A stretch of 27,912 bases of DNA, taken from NCBI GenBank assembly GCA_035527455.1, contig DATLAN010000300.1, positions 1 through 27,912 of the forward strand, written 5' to 3'. Made by a program: the position numbers and the translations under genes. Below the pieces are notes generated by a model that saw only the letters and a program-made list of their open reading frames with translations, was not told the DNA's origin and did no database searches. Below, in pieces: positions 14,279 through 22,181 of the stretch; positions within the stretch are counted from its first letter, which is position 1; each line of letters opens with the position of its first letter. This stretch comes from DATLAN01 sp035527455. Its GTDB lineage: Bacteria > Planctomycetota > Planctomycetia > Pirellulales > Thermoguttaceae.

Positions 14279-15124
14279 TTGAACGACGAGTCCCCCCCAC
14301 AGGCGGACGACCCTCGGGTGAAGCTCGAAGAGAAGATTCTGGCCGACTATCCGCGCCTGGGGCCGGATGACACGTTCAAGTTCGGATGCCATCCGGGCGT
14401 CTCGTGTTTCAATCGCTGCTGCGGCGACGTGAACATCTTTCTCTCGCCCTACGACGTGTTGCGGCTGAAGAAGCGGCTGGGGATGAAGTCGTACGATCTT
14501 CTCGACAAGTACTGCCTGTTGCCGGTCCAGAAGGACATGAAGACGCCCGTGGTCGTGCTGAAGATGAACGACGACGAGGCCAAAACGTGTCCCTTCCTGG
14601 GCGACTCCGGCTGCGGCGTCTACGCCGACCGGCCGTGGCCCTGCCGCATGTACCCGTTGGGTCTGGCGTCGCAGAAGGACACGCCGGACGGCTGGCAGGG
14701 CGATCGTTTCTACTTCCTCTTGCAGGAGGACGTCTGCAAGGGATTCGAGGAGCCGCAGGAATGGACCGTCCGCCAGTGGTTCGACAACCAGGGGATCGAC
14801 GAGTACGACACCTGGGGCGAGGCGTTCAAGGAGCTGACGCTGCACAAGTTCTTCGAGACCGGCGGCACACTGGGTCCCGAGCGGATGCACATGATGTTCA
14901 CCGCCTGCTACGACCTGGACAAGTTTCGGGAGTTCGTCTTCGACAGCACGCTCCTGGAGCGGTTCGAGATCGACGAGGACTTCGTCGAAGAGATGCGTTA
15001 CAGCGACGAGGCGTTGCTGCGTTTTGCGTTTCTGTGGCTGCGGTTCAGCCTGTTCGGCGAGAAGACGGTTAAGATAAGACCGGAGGCTGCCCAGGCGGTC
15101 AAGGGGAAAGGCACTGGGAAGTAG
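14279..15124 (+). CDS. YkgJ-family cysteine-cluster protein between aprA and qmoA
   Basis: The 281-residue protein has the CxCC-type cluster of the YkgJ family (zinc- or iron-chelating): C37-H-P-G-V-S-C43-F-N-R-C47-C48, then C104-P-F-L-G and C112-G-V-Y-A-D-R-P-W-P-C122-R-M-Y-P-L. The C-terminal 150 residues are helical and acidic, unlike minimal YkgJ proteins. I chose a TTG start at 14279 because AAGGAG (14266-14271) stands seven bases before it and the frame upstream overlaps the zinc-ribbon gene with a shadow-like sequence. qmoA follows after 16 bases, so co-expression with Qmo is likely. It may insert or deliver a metal cluster for Apr/Qmo; its biochemistry is unknown to me. Confidence 0.85.
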   Translation: MNDESPPQADDPRVKLEEKILADYPRLGPDDTFKFGCHPGVSCFNRCCGDVNIFLSPYDVLRLKKRLGMKSYDLLDKYCLLPVQKDMKTPVVVLKMNDDEAKTCPFLGDSGCGVYADRPWPCRMYPLGLASQKDTPDGWQGDRFYFLLQEDVCKGFEEPQEWTVRQWFDNQGIDEYDTWGEAFKELTLHKFFETGGTLGPERMHMMFTACYDLDKFREFVFDSTLLERFEIDEDFVEEMRYSDEALLRFAFLWLRFSLFGEKTVKIRPEAAQAVKGKGTGK

Positions 15125-15140
15125 CCCAAGGGAAGACACG

Positions 15141-16448
15141 ATGAGCGGAAACGGCAAACCGGGAAAGATCCTCGTCATCGGCGGCGGAATCAGCGGAATC
15201 ACCGCGGCGGTCGAGGCTTCTGCGGCCGGTTGCGAGGTCGTGCTGGTCGAGAAGAACCCTTACCTGGGCGGTCGCGTGGCCCAGATGAACCAGTACTTTC
15301 CCAAGCTTTGCCCCCCGAATTGCGGCCTGGAGATCAACTTCCGCCAGATCAGGACCAGCCCGCGCATTCGGTGCCTGACGCTCTCGCAGGTCGAGAAGAT
15401 CGGCGGCGGTCCCGGGCGCTATCAAGCGACCATCCGGCGCAATCCGCGCGGCGTGAACGCCAAGTGTACGGCGTGCGGTGCTTGCGTGGAGGCCTGCCCG
15501 GTCGAACGCCCCGACGAGTACAATTGCGGGATGAGTTCGACCAAGGCGATCTATTTGCCCTTCGGGACGGCCTACCCGCTGCAGTACGCGATCGACGAGA
15601 GTGTTTGCCCGGGGGCCCGGTGCGGCAAGTGCGTGGAAGCGTGCCCCTATGGAGCCATCGATCTGGGGATGCCGCCCGAGACGATCGAAGTGGAAGTCCG
15701 GGCCGTGGTTTTCGCGACGGGTTGGGATCCGTACGACGCCCGGGGCATCGAGGGACTTGGCTTCGGCACGTACCCCAACGTGATTTCCAACCTCATGATG
15801 GAGCGTCTCGCCTCGGCGGACGGTCCGACCGCGGGAAAGATCGTGAGGCCTTCGGACGGCAAGGGAATCGAGAGCATCGCGTTCGTCCAGTGTGCCGGAT
15901 CGCGCGACGAGAACTACCAGAAACACTGTTCGGGCGTCTGCTGCATGGGATCGTTGAAGCAGTCTCGCTACGTTCGCCAACAGTACCCCGACGCCCGGAT
16001 CTACATCTTCTACATCGACATCCGCTCGCCGGGCCGGCTGGAGGATTTCTACGCTGAAACCCAGAAGGACGAGAAGGTCCGGTTGATCAAGGGCAAGGTG
16101 GCGAAGATTTCGGAGGACGCGGCCAGTAGGGATCTGGTGGTGGAGGCCGAGGATACCCTCTCCGGCCGACGCGTTCACCAGAAGGTCGACTTCGTGGTGT
16201 TGGCAACCGGGATCGTTCCGACCGATGCGGCCGTTCGCATCGAGGCCGACGGCGACCTGCAGAGAGACGAGCACGGCTTCTTGACGGGCGATCAACCGCT
16301 TGCCGGTCTGTTCGGCGCGGGTTGTGCCAAGCGGCCGGTCGACGTGGCAACCAGCGTACGCGACGCGACGGGCACCGCCTTGAAGGCCCTGCAGAGCTGC
16401 ATGGAGACGGGCACCGCCTTGAAGGCCCTGCAGAGCTGCATGGAATAG
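15141..16448 (+). CDS. qmoA: Quinone-interacting membrane-bound oxidoreductase subunit A
   Basis: The 435-residue HdrA-like flavoprotein of the QmoABC complex passes electrons between menaquinol and AprBA. The FAD-binding motif G-G-G-I-S-G lies at 14-19, followed by E-K-N-P-Y-L-G-G-R and the HdrA-type K-L-C-P-P-N-C-G segment (55-62). Two [4Fe-4S] ferredoxin motifs are inserted: C109, C112, C115, C119 and C156, C161, C164, C168. The later Q-C-A-G-S-R-D and C-S-G-V-C-C-M motifs are typical of HdrA/Qmo. The last 13 residues are an exact duplicate of the preceding 13 (see repeat). Start: ATG 15141 after AAGGGAAG. It is followed by qmoB after nine bases. Confidence 0.96.
   Translation: MSGNGKPGKILVIGGGISGITAAVEASAAGCEVVLVEKNPYLGGRVAQMNQYFPKLCPPNCGLEINFRQIRTSPRIRCLTLSQVEKIGGGPGRYQATIRRNPRGVNAKCTACGACVEACPVERPDEYNCGMSSTKAIYLPFGTAYPLQYAIDESVCPGARCGKCVEACPYGAIDLGMPPETIEVEVRAVVFATGWDPYDARGIEGLGFGTYPNVISNLMMERLASADGPTAGKIVRPSDGKGIESIAFVQCAGSRDENYQKHCSGVCCMGSLKQSRYVRQQYPDARIYIFYIDIRSPGRLEDFYAETQKDEKVRLIKGKVAKISEDAASRDLVVEAEDTLSGRRVHQKVDFVVLATGIVPTDAAVRIEADGDLQRDEHGFLTGDQPLAGLFGAGCAKRPVDVATSVRDATGTALKALQSCMETGTALKALQSCME
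16368..16445 (+). repeat. 39-bp tandem duplication at the qmoA 3' end
   Basis: 16368-16406 and 16407-16445 are identical except for the last codon base (GAG/GAA). The protein therefore ends with two copies of T-G-T-A-L-K-A-L-Q-S-C-M-E. The near identity means the duplication is recent or maintained. It is in frame and adds a second C-terminal helix with one more cysteine. Confidence 0.97.
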
Positions 16449-16457
16449 AATAGGCCG

Positions 16458-18710
16458 ATGGACAAACAACAAAAGAAGATAGCCGCTTGGATTTGCCGGG
16501 GTTGCGACATCGGCGAGTCGCTCGACGTCGAGGCCCTCGAAAAACTTGCCACGGAGTCCGGTGCAGCCGTTTGCGTCTCCCACGAGTTTCTCTGCGGCGA
16601 TGAAGGCGTCGAGTGCATCAAGAAGGAGATCGAGCAGGGCGCCGACACGTTGATCGTCGCCGGATGTTCCCCCAGGTTCAACACCGACACCTTCACGTTC
16701 GACGGCTGCTTCACCGAGCGAGTCAACCTCCGCGAACTGGTCGTCTGGAGCCATCCGCCCAACGACGAAGACACCCAAATGCTCGCCGAGGACTACCTGC
16801 GGATGGGGATGACTCGGGCGAAGAAGTCGGAAATTCCCACGCCGTTCGAAACCGAGATCGACAAGACGATCCTCGTCGTCGGCGGCGGGCCAAGCGGCAT
16901 GACGGCGGCCCTGGAGGCGGCCCGGGCGGGATACCACGTCGCGCTGGTCGAGAAGGAATCGCAACTGGGCGGCTGGCTGAAGAAGTTCACCAGGCTGTTT
17001 CCCAAGAGGGCGCCCTACCGAGAGGCCGAACCGGTCGATCTCAAGGCGCGGATCCAAGAGATCGAGCAGGAAGATCGGATCAGAACCTTTCTGGGGGCGA
17101 AGATCGAGGCAATCAACGGCCAGCCCGGCCAGTTCGACGTATCGATCCGGACCAACGGAAGTACCGAACAACTCCGCGTCGGCGCCGTCGTTCAGGCCAC
17201 CGGTTGGAAACCCTACGACGCTTCCCGGCTCGCCCATCTGGGAGCGGGCCTCGCCAACGTGATTACCAACGTCGAGATGGAAGAGCTGGCCGCCTCGGGC
17301 AAAATCGTCCGTCCTTCCGACGGCAAACCGGCCCGGCGGATCGCCTTCATCCAGTGTGCCGGATCGCGGGATAAGGAACACCTGCCCTATTGCTCGGCCG
17401 TTTGCTGCCGCGTGACGTTGAAGCAGGCCCTCTGGACCCGCGAGCTTGACGATGCGACGGAGGCCTATGTCCTCTACAAGGACATTCGGGCTCCGGGGCA
17501 ATACGAAGATTTCTATCGCCGGGCCCAAGAGGATCCCGGCATCTTCTTCACCAAGGGCGACGTCGTTTCGGTCATGGAAGCCGAGGACGGAAACCTGATC
17601 GTCGAGGCGGAGGCCACGCTGCTGGGCGAGCAGATCCGGATCGAGGCCGATCTGGTCGTGCTGGCGACCGGGATGGTGCCGGTAGCCGCCGACGGTGAAG
17701 CCATCCGGCAGTTCCGGGATGCTCGGGCCGTCATCAAGAAGGGCGAGGCCGGAGCCCAACTGGAAGCGGCCAAAGTCACCGCCGAGAAATTGAAGCATCA
17801 CGAGGGGACGGAGATTCTGCAACTCGGCTACCGGCAGGGACCGGATCTGCCGGTGCTGACGTACGATTTTCCCGATTCGCATTTCATCTGCTTCCCCTAC
17901 GAAACCCGCAGGACGGGCGTTTACGCGGCCGGATGCGTTCGCGCGCCGCTGGATACGGACGCCAGCCGGGAAGACGCCGCCGGCGCCGCGATGAAGGCCG
18001 TCCAGTGCGTGGAACTCGCGTCCCGGGGCATGGCCGTGCATCCCCGCTGGGAGGATCGGTCTTATCCCGACTTCGCTCTGCAACGCTGCACGCAGTGCAA
18101 GCGATGCACCGAGGAATGCCCGTTCGGGACCTTGGACGAGGACGCGAAGGGTACGCCGCAACTGAACGTCACGCGTTGCCGACGGTGCGGCATCTGCATG
18201 GGAGCGTGTCCCGAACGGATCGTCTCGTTCAAGGACTATTCGGTCGAGATCATCTCCTCGATGATCAAGTCGGTCAACGTTCCCGACGAGTTCGAGGAGA
18301 AGCCCCGGCTGCTGGGGCTGCTTTGCGAGAACGACGCCTATCCGGCGCTGGATTTCGCGGGGCTGAAGCGGATGCAGCACAGCGCCTGGATCCGGTTCAT
18401 TCCGGTCCGCTGCCTGGGGGCGGTCAACGTGGTCTGGATTGCCGATGCGCTGTCGAAAGGGTTCGACGGCGTCCTGCTGGTGGGCTGCAAGTCGGGCGAC
18501 GATAACCAGTGCCACTTCATCCGCGGCAGCGAGTTGATGGGCACCCGAGGCGACAATATTCGAGAGAAACTCACCGCGCTCGCCCTGGAGGAAGAACGCG
18601 TTCGCGTCGAGCAACTCTCGATTTCGGAGTACGAGAGGCTGCCGGCAATCATCAACGCATTCTCGGATGAAATCGAAGAAATCGGAATGAATCCGTTCAA
18701 GGAATTTTAG
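16458..18710 (+). CDS. qmoB: Quinone-interacting membrane-bound oxidoreductase subunit B
   Basis: The 750-residue protein combines an N-terminal HdrA-like region (with C-R-G-C at 13-16), a FAD domain (V-V-G-G-G-P-S-G-M-T-A, 140-150), two [4Fe-4S] motifs (C544, C547, C550, C554 and a second set at about 574-584 in R-C-R-R-C-G-I-C-M-G-A-C) and a C-terminal MvhD-like domain (about 610-750, with L-C-E-N-D-A-Y and V-G-C-K-S-G-D). This is the usual QmoB architecture, at normal length. It couples QmoC-derived electrons to QmoA and Apr, possibly through bifurcation or confurcation as proposed for Hdr-type flavins. It lies nine bases after qmoA; the ribosome binding site is weak, so translational coupling is likely. 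Confidence 0.96.
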   Translation: MDKQQKKIAAWICRGCDIGESLDVEALEKLATESGAAVCVSHEFLCGDEGVECIKKEIEQGADTLIVAGCSPRFNTDTFTFDGCFTERVNLRELVVWSHPPNDEDTQMLAEDYLRMGMTRAKKSEIPTPFETEIDKTILVVGGGPSGMTAALEAARAGYHVALVEKESQLGGWLKKFTRLFPKRAPYREAEPVDLKARIQEIEQEDRIRTFLGAKIEAINGQPGQFDVSIRTNGSTEQLRVGAVVQATGWKPYDASRLAHLGAGLANVITNVEMEELAASGKIVRPSDGKPARRIAFIQCAGSRDKEHLPYCSAVCCRVTLKQALWTRELDDATEAYVLYKDIRAPGQYEDFYRRAQEDPGIFFTKGDVVSVMEAEDGNLIVEAEATLLGEQIRIEADLVVLATGMVPVAADGEAIRQFRDARAVIKKGEAGAQLEAAKVTAEKLKHHEGTEILQLGYRQGPDLPVLTYDFPDSHFICFPYETRRTGVYAAGCVRAPLDTDASREDAAGAAMKAVQCVELASRGMAVHPRWEDRSYPDFALQRCTQCKRCTEECPFGTLDEDAKGTPQLNVTRCRRCGICMGACPERIVSFKDYSVEIISSMIKSVNVPDEFEEKPRLLGLLCENDAYPALDFAGLKRMQHSAWIRFIPVRCLGAVNVVWIADALSKGFDGVLLVGCKSGDDNQCHFIRGSELMGTRGDNIREKLTALALEEERVRVEQLSISEYERLPAIINAFSDEIEEIGMNPFKEF

Positions 18711-18742
18711 GGTGTGTGAGTTTTAGGGGGAGTATTCGAAGA

Positions 18743-19957
18743 ATGCCGGGCCCATGTTCCATACGACCTGACAGGGAGTTCCTCGGCCGCGTCCTCGGCG
18801 AGGGCGGCGAGGACGTGAAGAAGTGCGTCCAGTGCGGCACGTGCTCGGTCGTCTGCGATCAGGCCAACGGCGGAGTGCCCTTTCCCAGAAAAGAAATGAT
18901 CTGGGCCCAATGGGGGCTGAAAGCCCGGTTGGTGGCGGATCCGGACATATGGCTGTGCTTCCAGTGCAATGATTGCACGACGCGATGCCCCCGAGGCGCA
19001 CGGCCGGGAGACGTCCTGGCGGCGCTGCGGCGGGAGAGCGTGAAGCATTACGCGTTCCCCCGCTTTCTCGGCGGTTGGGTGAATCAGCTCAAAGCCCTTC
19101 CGCTGATCCTGCTGATTCCGGCCGTGCTGCTGGGACTGGCGCTGGCGGTGAAGGCGCCGCTCGAAAAAGCGCTCGGCTTGGAGGGGCCGGCGCACGGGTT
19201 CTACGCCGGGTTCTTTCCCCATTGGCTGTTGATCGGCTTCTTCTCGCTGTTCACCGGGCTGACGTTCCTGGCGGCCGCGGTGGGCGTGGTGCGCTTCTGG
19301 CAAGCCATGAAAGCCGCCGACGCCTCCTCCGGCAGAAACACGCCCGCGCTGGGGATCCTTCCCGGCCTCGTCCGCACGTTGAAGTCGATTCTCGGTCACG
19401 ACAAGTTCGGCAACTGCACGAGCCGGACTTCACGCCGGTGGGCTCACCTGGCGGCCTTCTACGGTTTCACGGCCCTGTTCGTGGTCACGGTCTGGGCGGT
19501 GATCGACCTCTACGTCAATCCCGTTCTCGGGATCGACGCGATGTATCCTTTCGGTCCGTTGCATCCGATGAAGATCCTCGCCAACATCGGCTGCGTGCTG
19601 TTGATCTTCGGGTGCGTCAAGGCGATCATGGATCGGTTGGGCTCCCGAGAGACGGCCGGGACCAGCACCTCGTTCGATTGGATCTTCGTGTGGCTGCTGC
19701 TGGGCGTGGCCGTTACCGGATTGCTGACCGAGATCCTGCGATTCGCGGCCGACCCCGGGAAACACGCGGCCGCGGCTGCCGAGCGGACGCCGCTGCAACA
19801 CGTCGCCTTCGCCGTTTATTTCGTACACCTTGTCGCTGTATTCGATCTGTTGGTTTATCTGCCGTATTCGAAGTTTGCCCACGTTCTGTACCGGACCGTG
19901 GCTCTGGTTTACGCCGAGCATTCCGGACGGGGCAAGGGAGCGTTCCCCAAAGCATAG
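18743..19957 (+). CDS. qmoC: Quinone-interacting membrane-bound oxidoreductase subunit C
   Basis: The 404-residue fusion of an HdrC-like ferredoxin domain and an HdrE/NarI-like membrane cytochrome b oxidises menaquinol. Cluster ligands are C28, C31, C34, C38 and C72, C75, C78, C82. About six hydrophobic helices follow from residue 110 on. I chose ATG 18743, which has AGGGGGAG 12 bases upstream; a GTG at 18716 would add nine residues but lacks a good ribosome binding site. sat begins 42 bases after its stop, in an AT-rich spacer. Confidence 0.95.
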   Translation: MPGPCSIRPDREFLGRVLGEGGEDVKKCVQCGTCSVVCDQANGGVPFPRKEMIWAQWGLKARLVADPDIWLCFQCNDCTTRCPRGARPGDVLAALRRESVKHYAFPRFLGGWVNQLKALPLILLIPAVLLGLALAVKAPLEKALGLEGPAHGFYAGFFPHWLLIGFFSLFTGLTFLAAAVGVVRFWQAMKAADASSGRNTPALGILPGLVRTLKSILGHDKFGNCTSRTSRRWAHLAAFYGFTALFVVTVWAVIDLYVNPVLGIDAMYPFGPLHPMKILANIGCVLLIFGCVKAIMDRLGSRETAGTSTSFDWIFVWLLLGVAVTGLLTEILRFAADPGKHAAAAAERTPLQHVAFAVYFVHLVAVFDLLVYLPYSKFAHVLYRTVALVYAEHSGRGKGAFPKA

Positions 19958-19999
19958 ACTATCGATCATTATCGAACGAAAGAGAAAAAGGAGAGTTTT

Positions 20000-21205
20000 A
20001 TGGTCCAATTGGTAAAGCCGCACGGTTCGGACTCGTTGAACCCGCTGTTCGTGGCGGACGAGGCGAAGCGCGCTGAATTGCAGAAAGAGGCCCAAGGGCT
20101 GCCGAAGTTGCTCGTCTGCTCCCAAGCAGCCGCCAACGCCGTGATGCTGGGCAGCGGGTACTTCAACCCGTTGACCGGCTTCATGAATCTCGCGGATTCC
20201 CTGGCCGTGGCCGAGAACATGAAGACGACCGGCGGGCTGTTCTGGCCGGTGCCGATCGTCAACGTCGTCGAAGACGCTTCCGGCATCGAGGGCGCCAAGC
20301 GAATTGCCCTGCTCGATCCGAACGTGGAGGGCAACCCGGTGTTGGCGATCCAGGACGTCGAGTCGATCGACGAGGCGACCGACGAGCAAATGAAGCGGAT
20401 GGCCGAGAAGATCTACGGCACCACCGACATGAACCACCCGGGCGTCAGCGCCTTCCTCTCGGTCGGCAAGTGCTTCGTCGCCGGGCCGATCCAGGTGCTC
20501 AACTTCTCGTATTTCGAGACCGACTTCCCGGAAACCTTCCGCACGGCGGTGCAGATCCGCGAGATGATCGAGAAGAACGGCTGGAGCAAGGTCGTCGCCT
20601 TCCAGACCCGCAACCCGATGCACCGTGCCCACGAGGCCCTGGTCAAGATCGCCATGGATCGCGTGGGGGCCGACGGTTCCGTGATCCACATGCTGTTGGG
20701 CAAGCTGAAGAAGGGCGACATCCCGGCCGACGTGCGCGACGCCTCCATCCGCAAGATGGTCGAACTCTACTTCGAGCCGAATTCCGCGGAAATCACCGGC
20801 TACGGCTTCGACATGCTCTACGCCGGGCCGCGCGAGGCCGTGCTGCACGCCGTGTTCCGACAGAACATGGGGGCTTCGCACCTGATCGTCGGGCGGGACC
20901 ACGCCGGCGTGGGCGACTACTACGGCGCCTTCGACGCCCAGGAGATCTTCCGCAACGAGGTTCCGGTCGACGCGCTGGAACTCGAGATCTTCGAGGCCGA
21001 CCACACGGCGTTCTCCAAGGTGGTGGGCGACGTGATCATGATGTGCGAGGCGCCCGAGGGACACAAGCCGGAAGACTTCGTGTTCCTTTCCGGCACGAAG
21101 GTCCGCGAGAAGCTGTCCAACGGCGAGGCGCTGCCTCCCGAGTTCGCTCGGCCCGAGGTGGCCAAGATCCTGATGACTTACTACCAGTCGCTGCCTCAGG
21201 AATGA
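20000..21205 (+). CDS. sat: Sulfate adenylyltransferase (ATP sulfurylase)
   Basis: The 401-residue protein activates sulfate to APS with ATP, the entry step of dissimilatory sulfate reduction. The nucleotide-binding motifs Q-T-R-N-P-M-H-R-A-H (202-211) and G-R-D-H-A-G (298-303) are intact, as is the N-terminal PUA-like part (G-Y-F-N-P-L-T-G-F-M, 53-62). No APS-kinase domain is attached, matching the dissimilatory homo-oligomeric type. A strong ribosome binding site (AAAAGGAGAG) precedes the ATG. Its position after qmoC rather than before aprB differs from the order seen in many Desulfobacterota. Confidence 0.98.
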   Translation: MVQLVKPHGSDSLNPLFVADEAKRAELQKEAQGLPKLLVCSQAAANAVMLGSGYFNPLTGFMNLADSLAVAENMKTTGGLFWPVPIVNVVEDASGIEGAKRIALLDPNVEGNPVLAIQDVESIDEATDEQMKRMAEKIYGTTDMNHPGVSAFLSVGKCFVAGPIQVLNFSYFETDFPETFRTAVQIREMIEKNGWSKVVAFQTRNPMHRAHEALVKIAMDRVGADGSVIHMLLGKLKKGDIPADVRDASIRKMVELYFEPNSAEITGYGFDMLYAGPREAVLHAVFRQNMGASHLIVGRDHAGVGDYYGAFDAQEIFRNEVPVDALELEIFEADHTAFSKVVGDVIMMCEAPEGHKPEDFVFLSGTKVREKLSNGEALPPEFARPEVAKILMTYYQSLPQE

Positions 21206-21241
21206 CCCGACTGAATGATCCGACCGAGTGACCCGACCGGG
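21203..21241. repeat. 13-bp tandem repeat, 3 copies, overlapping the sat stop codon
   Basis: Units TGACCCGACTGAA (21203-21215), TGATCCGACCGAG (21216-21228) and TGACCCGACCGGG (21229-21241) are imperfect copies. The first TGA is the sat stop codon and the last unit provides the ribosome binding site of the OsmC-like gene. Each unit carries TGA, so the array reinforces translation stop in at least one frame. Confidence 0.7.
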
Positions 21242-21250
21242 AGACGCGCC

Positions 21251-21640
21251 ATGGACCTCATCACCGTCGTCAGGAAGAACGCTCTGGAGTTCGGTATCCG
21301 CGTGCGCGGGCACGACGTGACGAGCGACTATTCCGAGAAGGACGGCGGCGGCGATGGGGGCCCGTCGCCGGTGGAACTGTTCGCCGGCTCGTTGGGCGCG
21401 TGCATCGCGATGATGGTCCAGAGTTACTGCCGGCGGCACGGCTACGACGGCGACGTCGGCGTGAGTCTGACGCTGGAACTCGCGGATAAACCGAAGAGGA
21501 TCGGGGGCATCGTCGTCGACGTGGAATTGCCGGAAGGCTTTCCCGAAGAGAAGATGGACGTCGTCCGGCGCATGGCCGAGCGGTGTCCGATCCATGAAAC
21601 GTTGAAAGATCCACCGCGTGTGGACATTGAGATCATGTAG
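21251..21640 (+). CDS. OsmC/YhfA-like redox protein between sat and dsrC
   Basis: The 129-residue protein has the OsmC fold: P-S-P-V-E-L-F-A-G-S-L-G-A-C-I-A-M-M (38-55) with the conserved Glu42 and Cys51, and R-C-P-I-H (111-115) with the second Cys112. An additional Cys60 is present. Family members reduce organic peroxides or react with sulfur species through the two cysteines. I chose ATG 21251, preceded by GGGAG about eight bases upstream, over the ATG at 21215 that lies within the tandem repeat. It lies between sat and dsrC, so a role in handling thiols, persulfides or oxidative damage for the Dsr system is likely but not shown. Confidence 0.87.
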   Translation: MDLITVVRKNALEFGIRVRGHDVTSDYSEKDGGGDGGPSPVELFAGSLGACIAMMVQSYCRRHGYDGDVGVSLTLELADKPKRIGGIVVDVELPEGFPEEKMDVVRRMAERCPIHETLKDPPRVDIEIM

Positions 21641-21672
21641 ATTGGAAACCACCCAGACCAAGATCAGGCCGA

Positions 21673-21702
21673 AGCCGGCCGCGCAAGCGCGAAACGCCGG
21701 CT
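21673..21702 (+). promoter_or_regulatory. Two-tier hairpin just upstream of dsrC
   Basis: AGCCGGC (21673-21679) pairs with GCCGGCT (21696-21702), and inside it CGCGC (21680-21684) pairs with GCGCG (21687-21691). The dsrC ribosome binding site AAGGAGG (21712-21718) starts nine bases after it. It could stop a 3'-exonuclease or mark a processing site that frees a separate, stable dsrC message. Confidence 0.55.
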
Positions 21703-21724
21703 GAGGAAAAGAAGGAGGACTCCC

Positions 21725-22042
21725 ATGGAGCAAAAAGAATTCGGCGGCAAGATGATCGAAATCGACGAGGACGGCTTCATCCAGGATCCCGAGGCGTGGG
21801 ATCAGGCCGTGGCCACGGATCTCGCCAAGACGGAAGGCGTCGACGACATGACCGAAGATCACTGGAAAGTGGTCAACTTCCTGCGGGATTACTATCTCGA
21901 GTTCAACATGGCGCCGATGATCCGCAAGCTCTGCAAGACGACCGGTTTCAAGCTGAAGGAAATCTACGACCTCTTTCCCAGCGGGCCCGCCAAGGGCGCC
22001 TGCAAAGTGGCCGGGCTTCCCAAGCCGACCGGTTGCGTGTGA
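21725..22042 (+). CDS. dsrC: Sulfur-carrier protein DsrC
   Basis: The 105-residue protein is full length with the DsrC/TusE fold and the flexible C-terminal arm K-G-A-C93-K-V-A-G-L-P-K-P-T-G-C104-V. Both redox cysteines are present (Cys93 and the penultimate Cys104), so it is a true DsrC able to form the trisulfide with DsrAB-bound sulfite, not a one-Cys TusE/RspA variant. It shuttles sulfur to the membrane complex DsrMKJOP encoded downstream. A near-perfect ribosome binding site AAGGAGG sits seven bases before the ATG. Hairpins lie on both sides. Confidence 0.98.
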   Translation: MEQKEFGGKMIEIDEDGFIQDPEAWDQAVATDLAKTEGVDDMTEDHWKVVNFLRDYYLEFNMAPMIRKLCKTTGFKLKEIYDLFPSGPAKGACKVAGLPKPTGCV

Positions 22043-22121
22043 CGATGGTATCGCGCCGTCTCGGGCACCCGGCTCTCGGGTCGGTCTGCCGGGGACTGCG
22101 CGGGCGAGCAAGACGAAGAAA

Positions 22122-22154
22122 CGCGTCGGCCGGCCCCTTCGGCCGGCCGGCGCG
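22122..22154 (+). terminator. Very strong GC hairpin after dsrC (attenuator or stabiliser)
   Basis: A 14-base stem (22122-22135 with 22141-22154, one T-G pair) encloses a five-base loop CCTTC. It begins about 80 bases after the dsrC stop and about 28 bases before the next gene. No T-run follows, so it is not a standard intrinsic terminator. It may protect the dsrC mRNA 3' end or reduce read-through into dsrMKJOP. Confidence 0.6.
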
Positions 22155-22181
22155 AGGGTGCGTGTCCGTGTCGAGGGCCGA

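Noticed and set aside
15099..18614. Very long - strand open frame (about 1170 codons) antisense to qmoA-qmoB
   Set aside because: It mirrors the codon pattern of confidently identified qmoAB, is rich in Arg, His, Asp and Gly, and shows no domain. GC-rich coding DNA often leaves one antisense frame open.
22122..22154. Standard rho-independent terminator after dsrC
   Set aside because: The stem is strong but no T-run follows on the + strand, so it is listed only as a possible attenuator or stabiliser.
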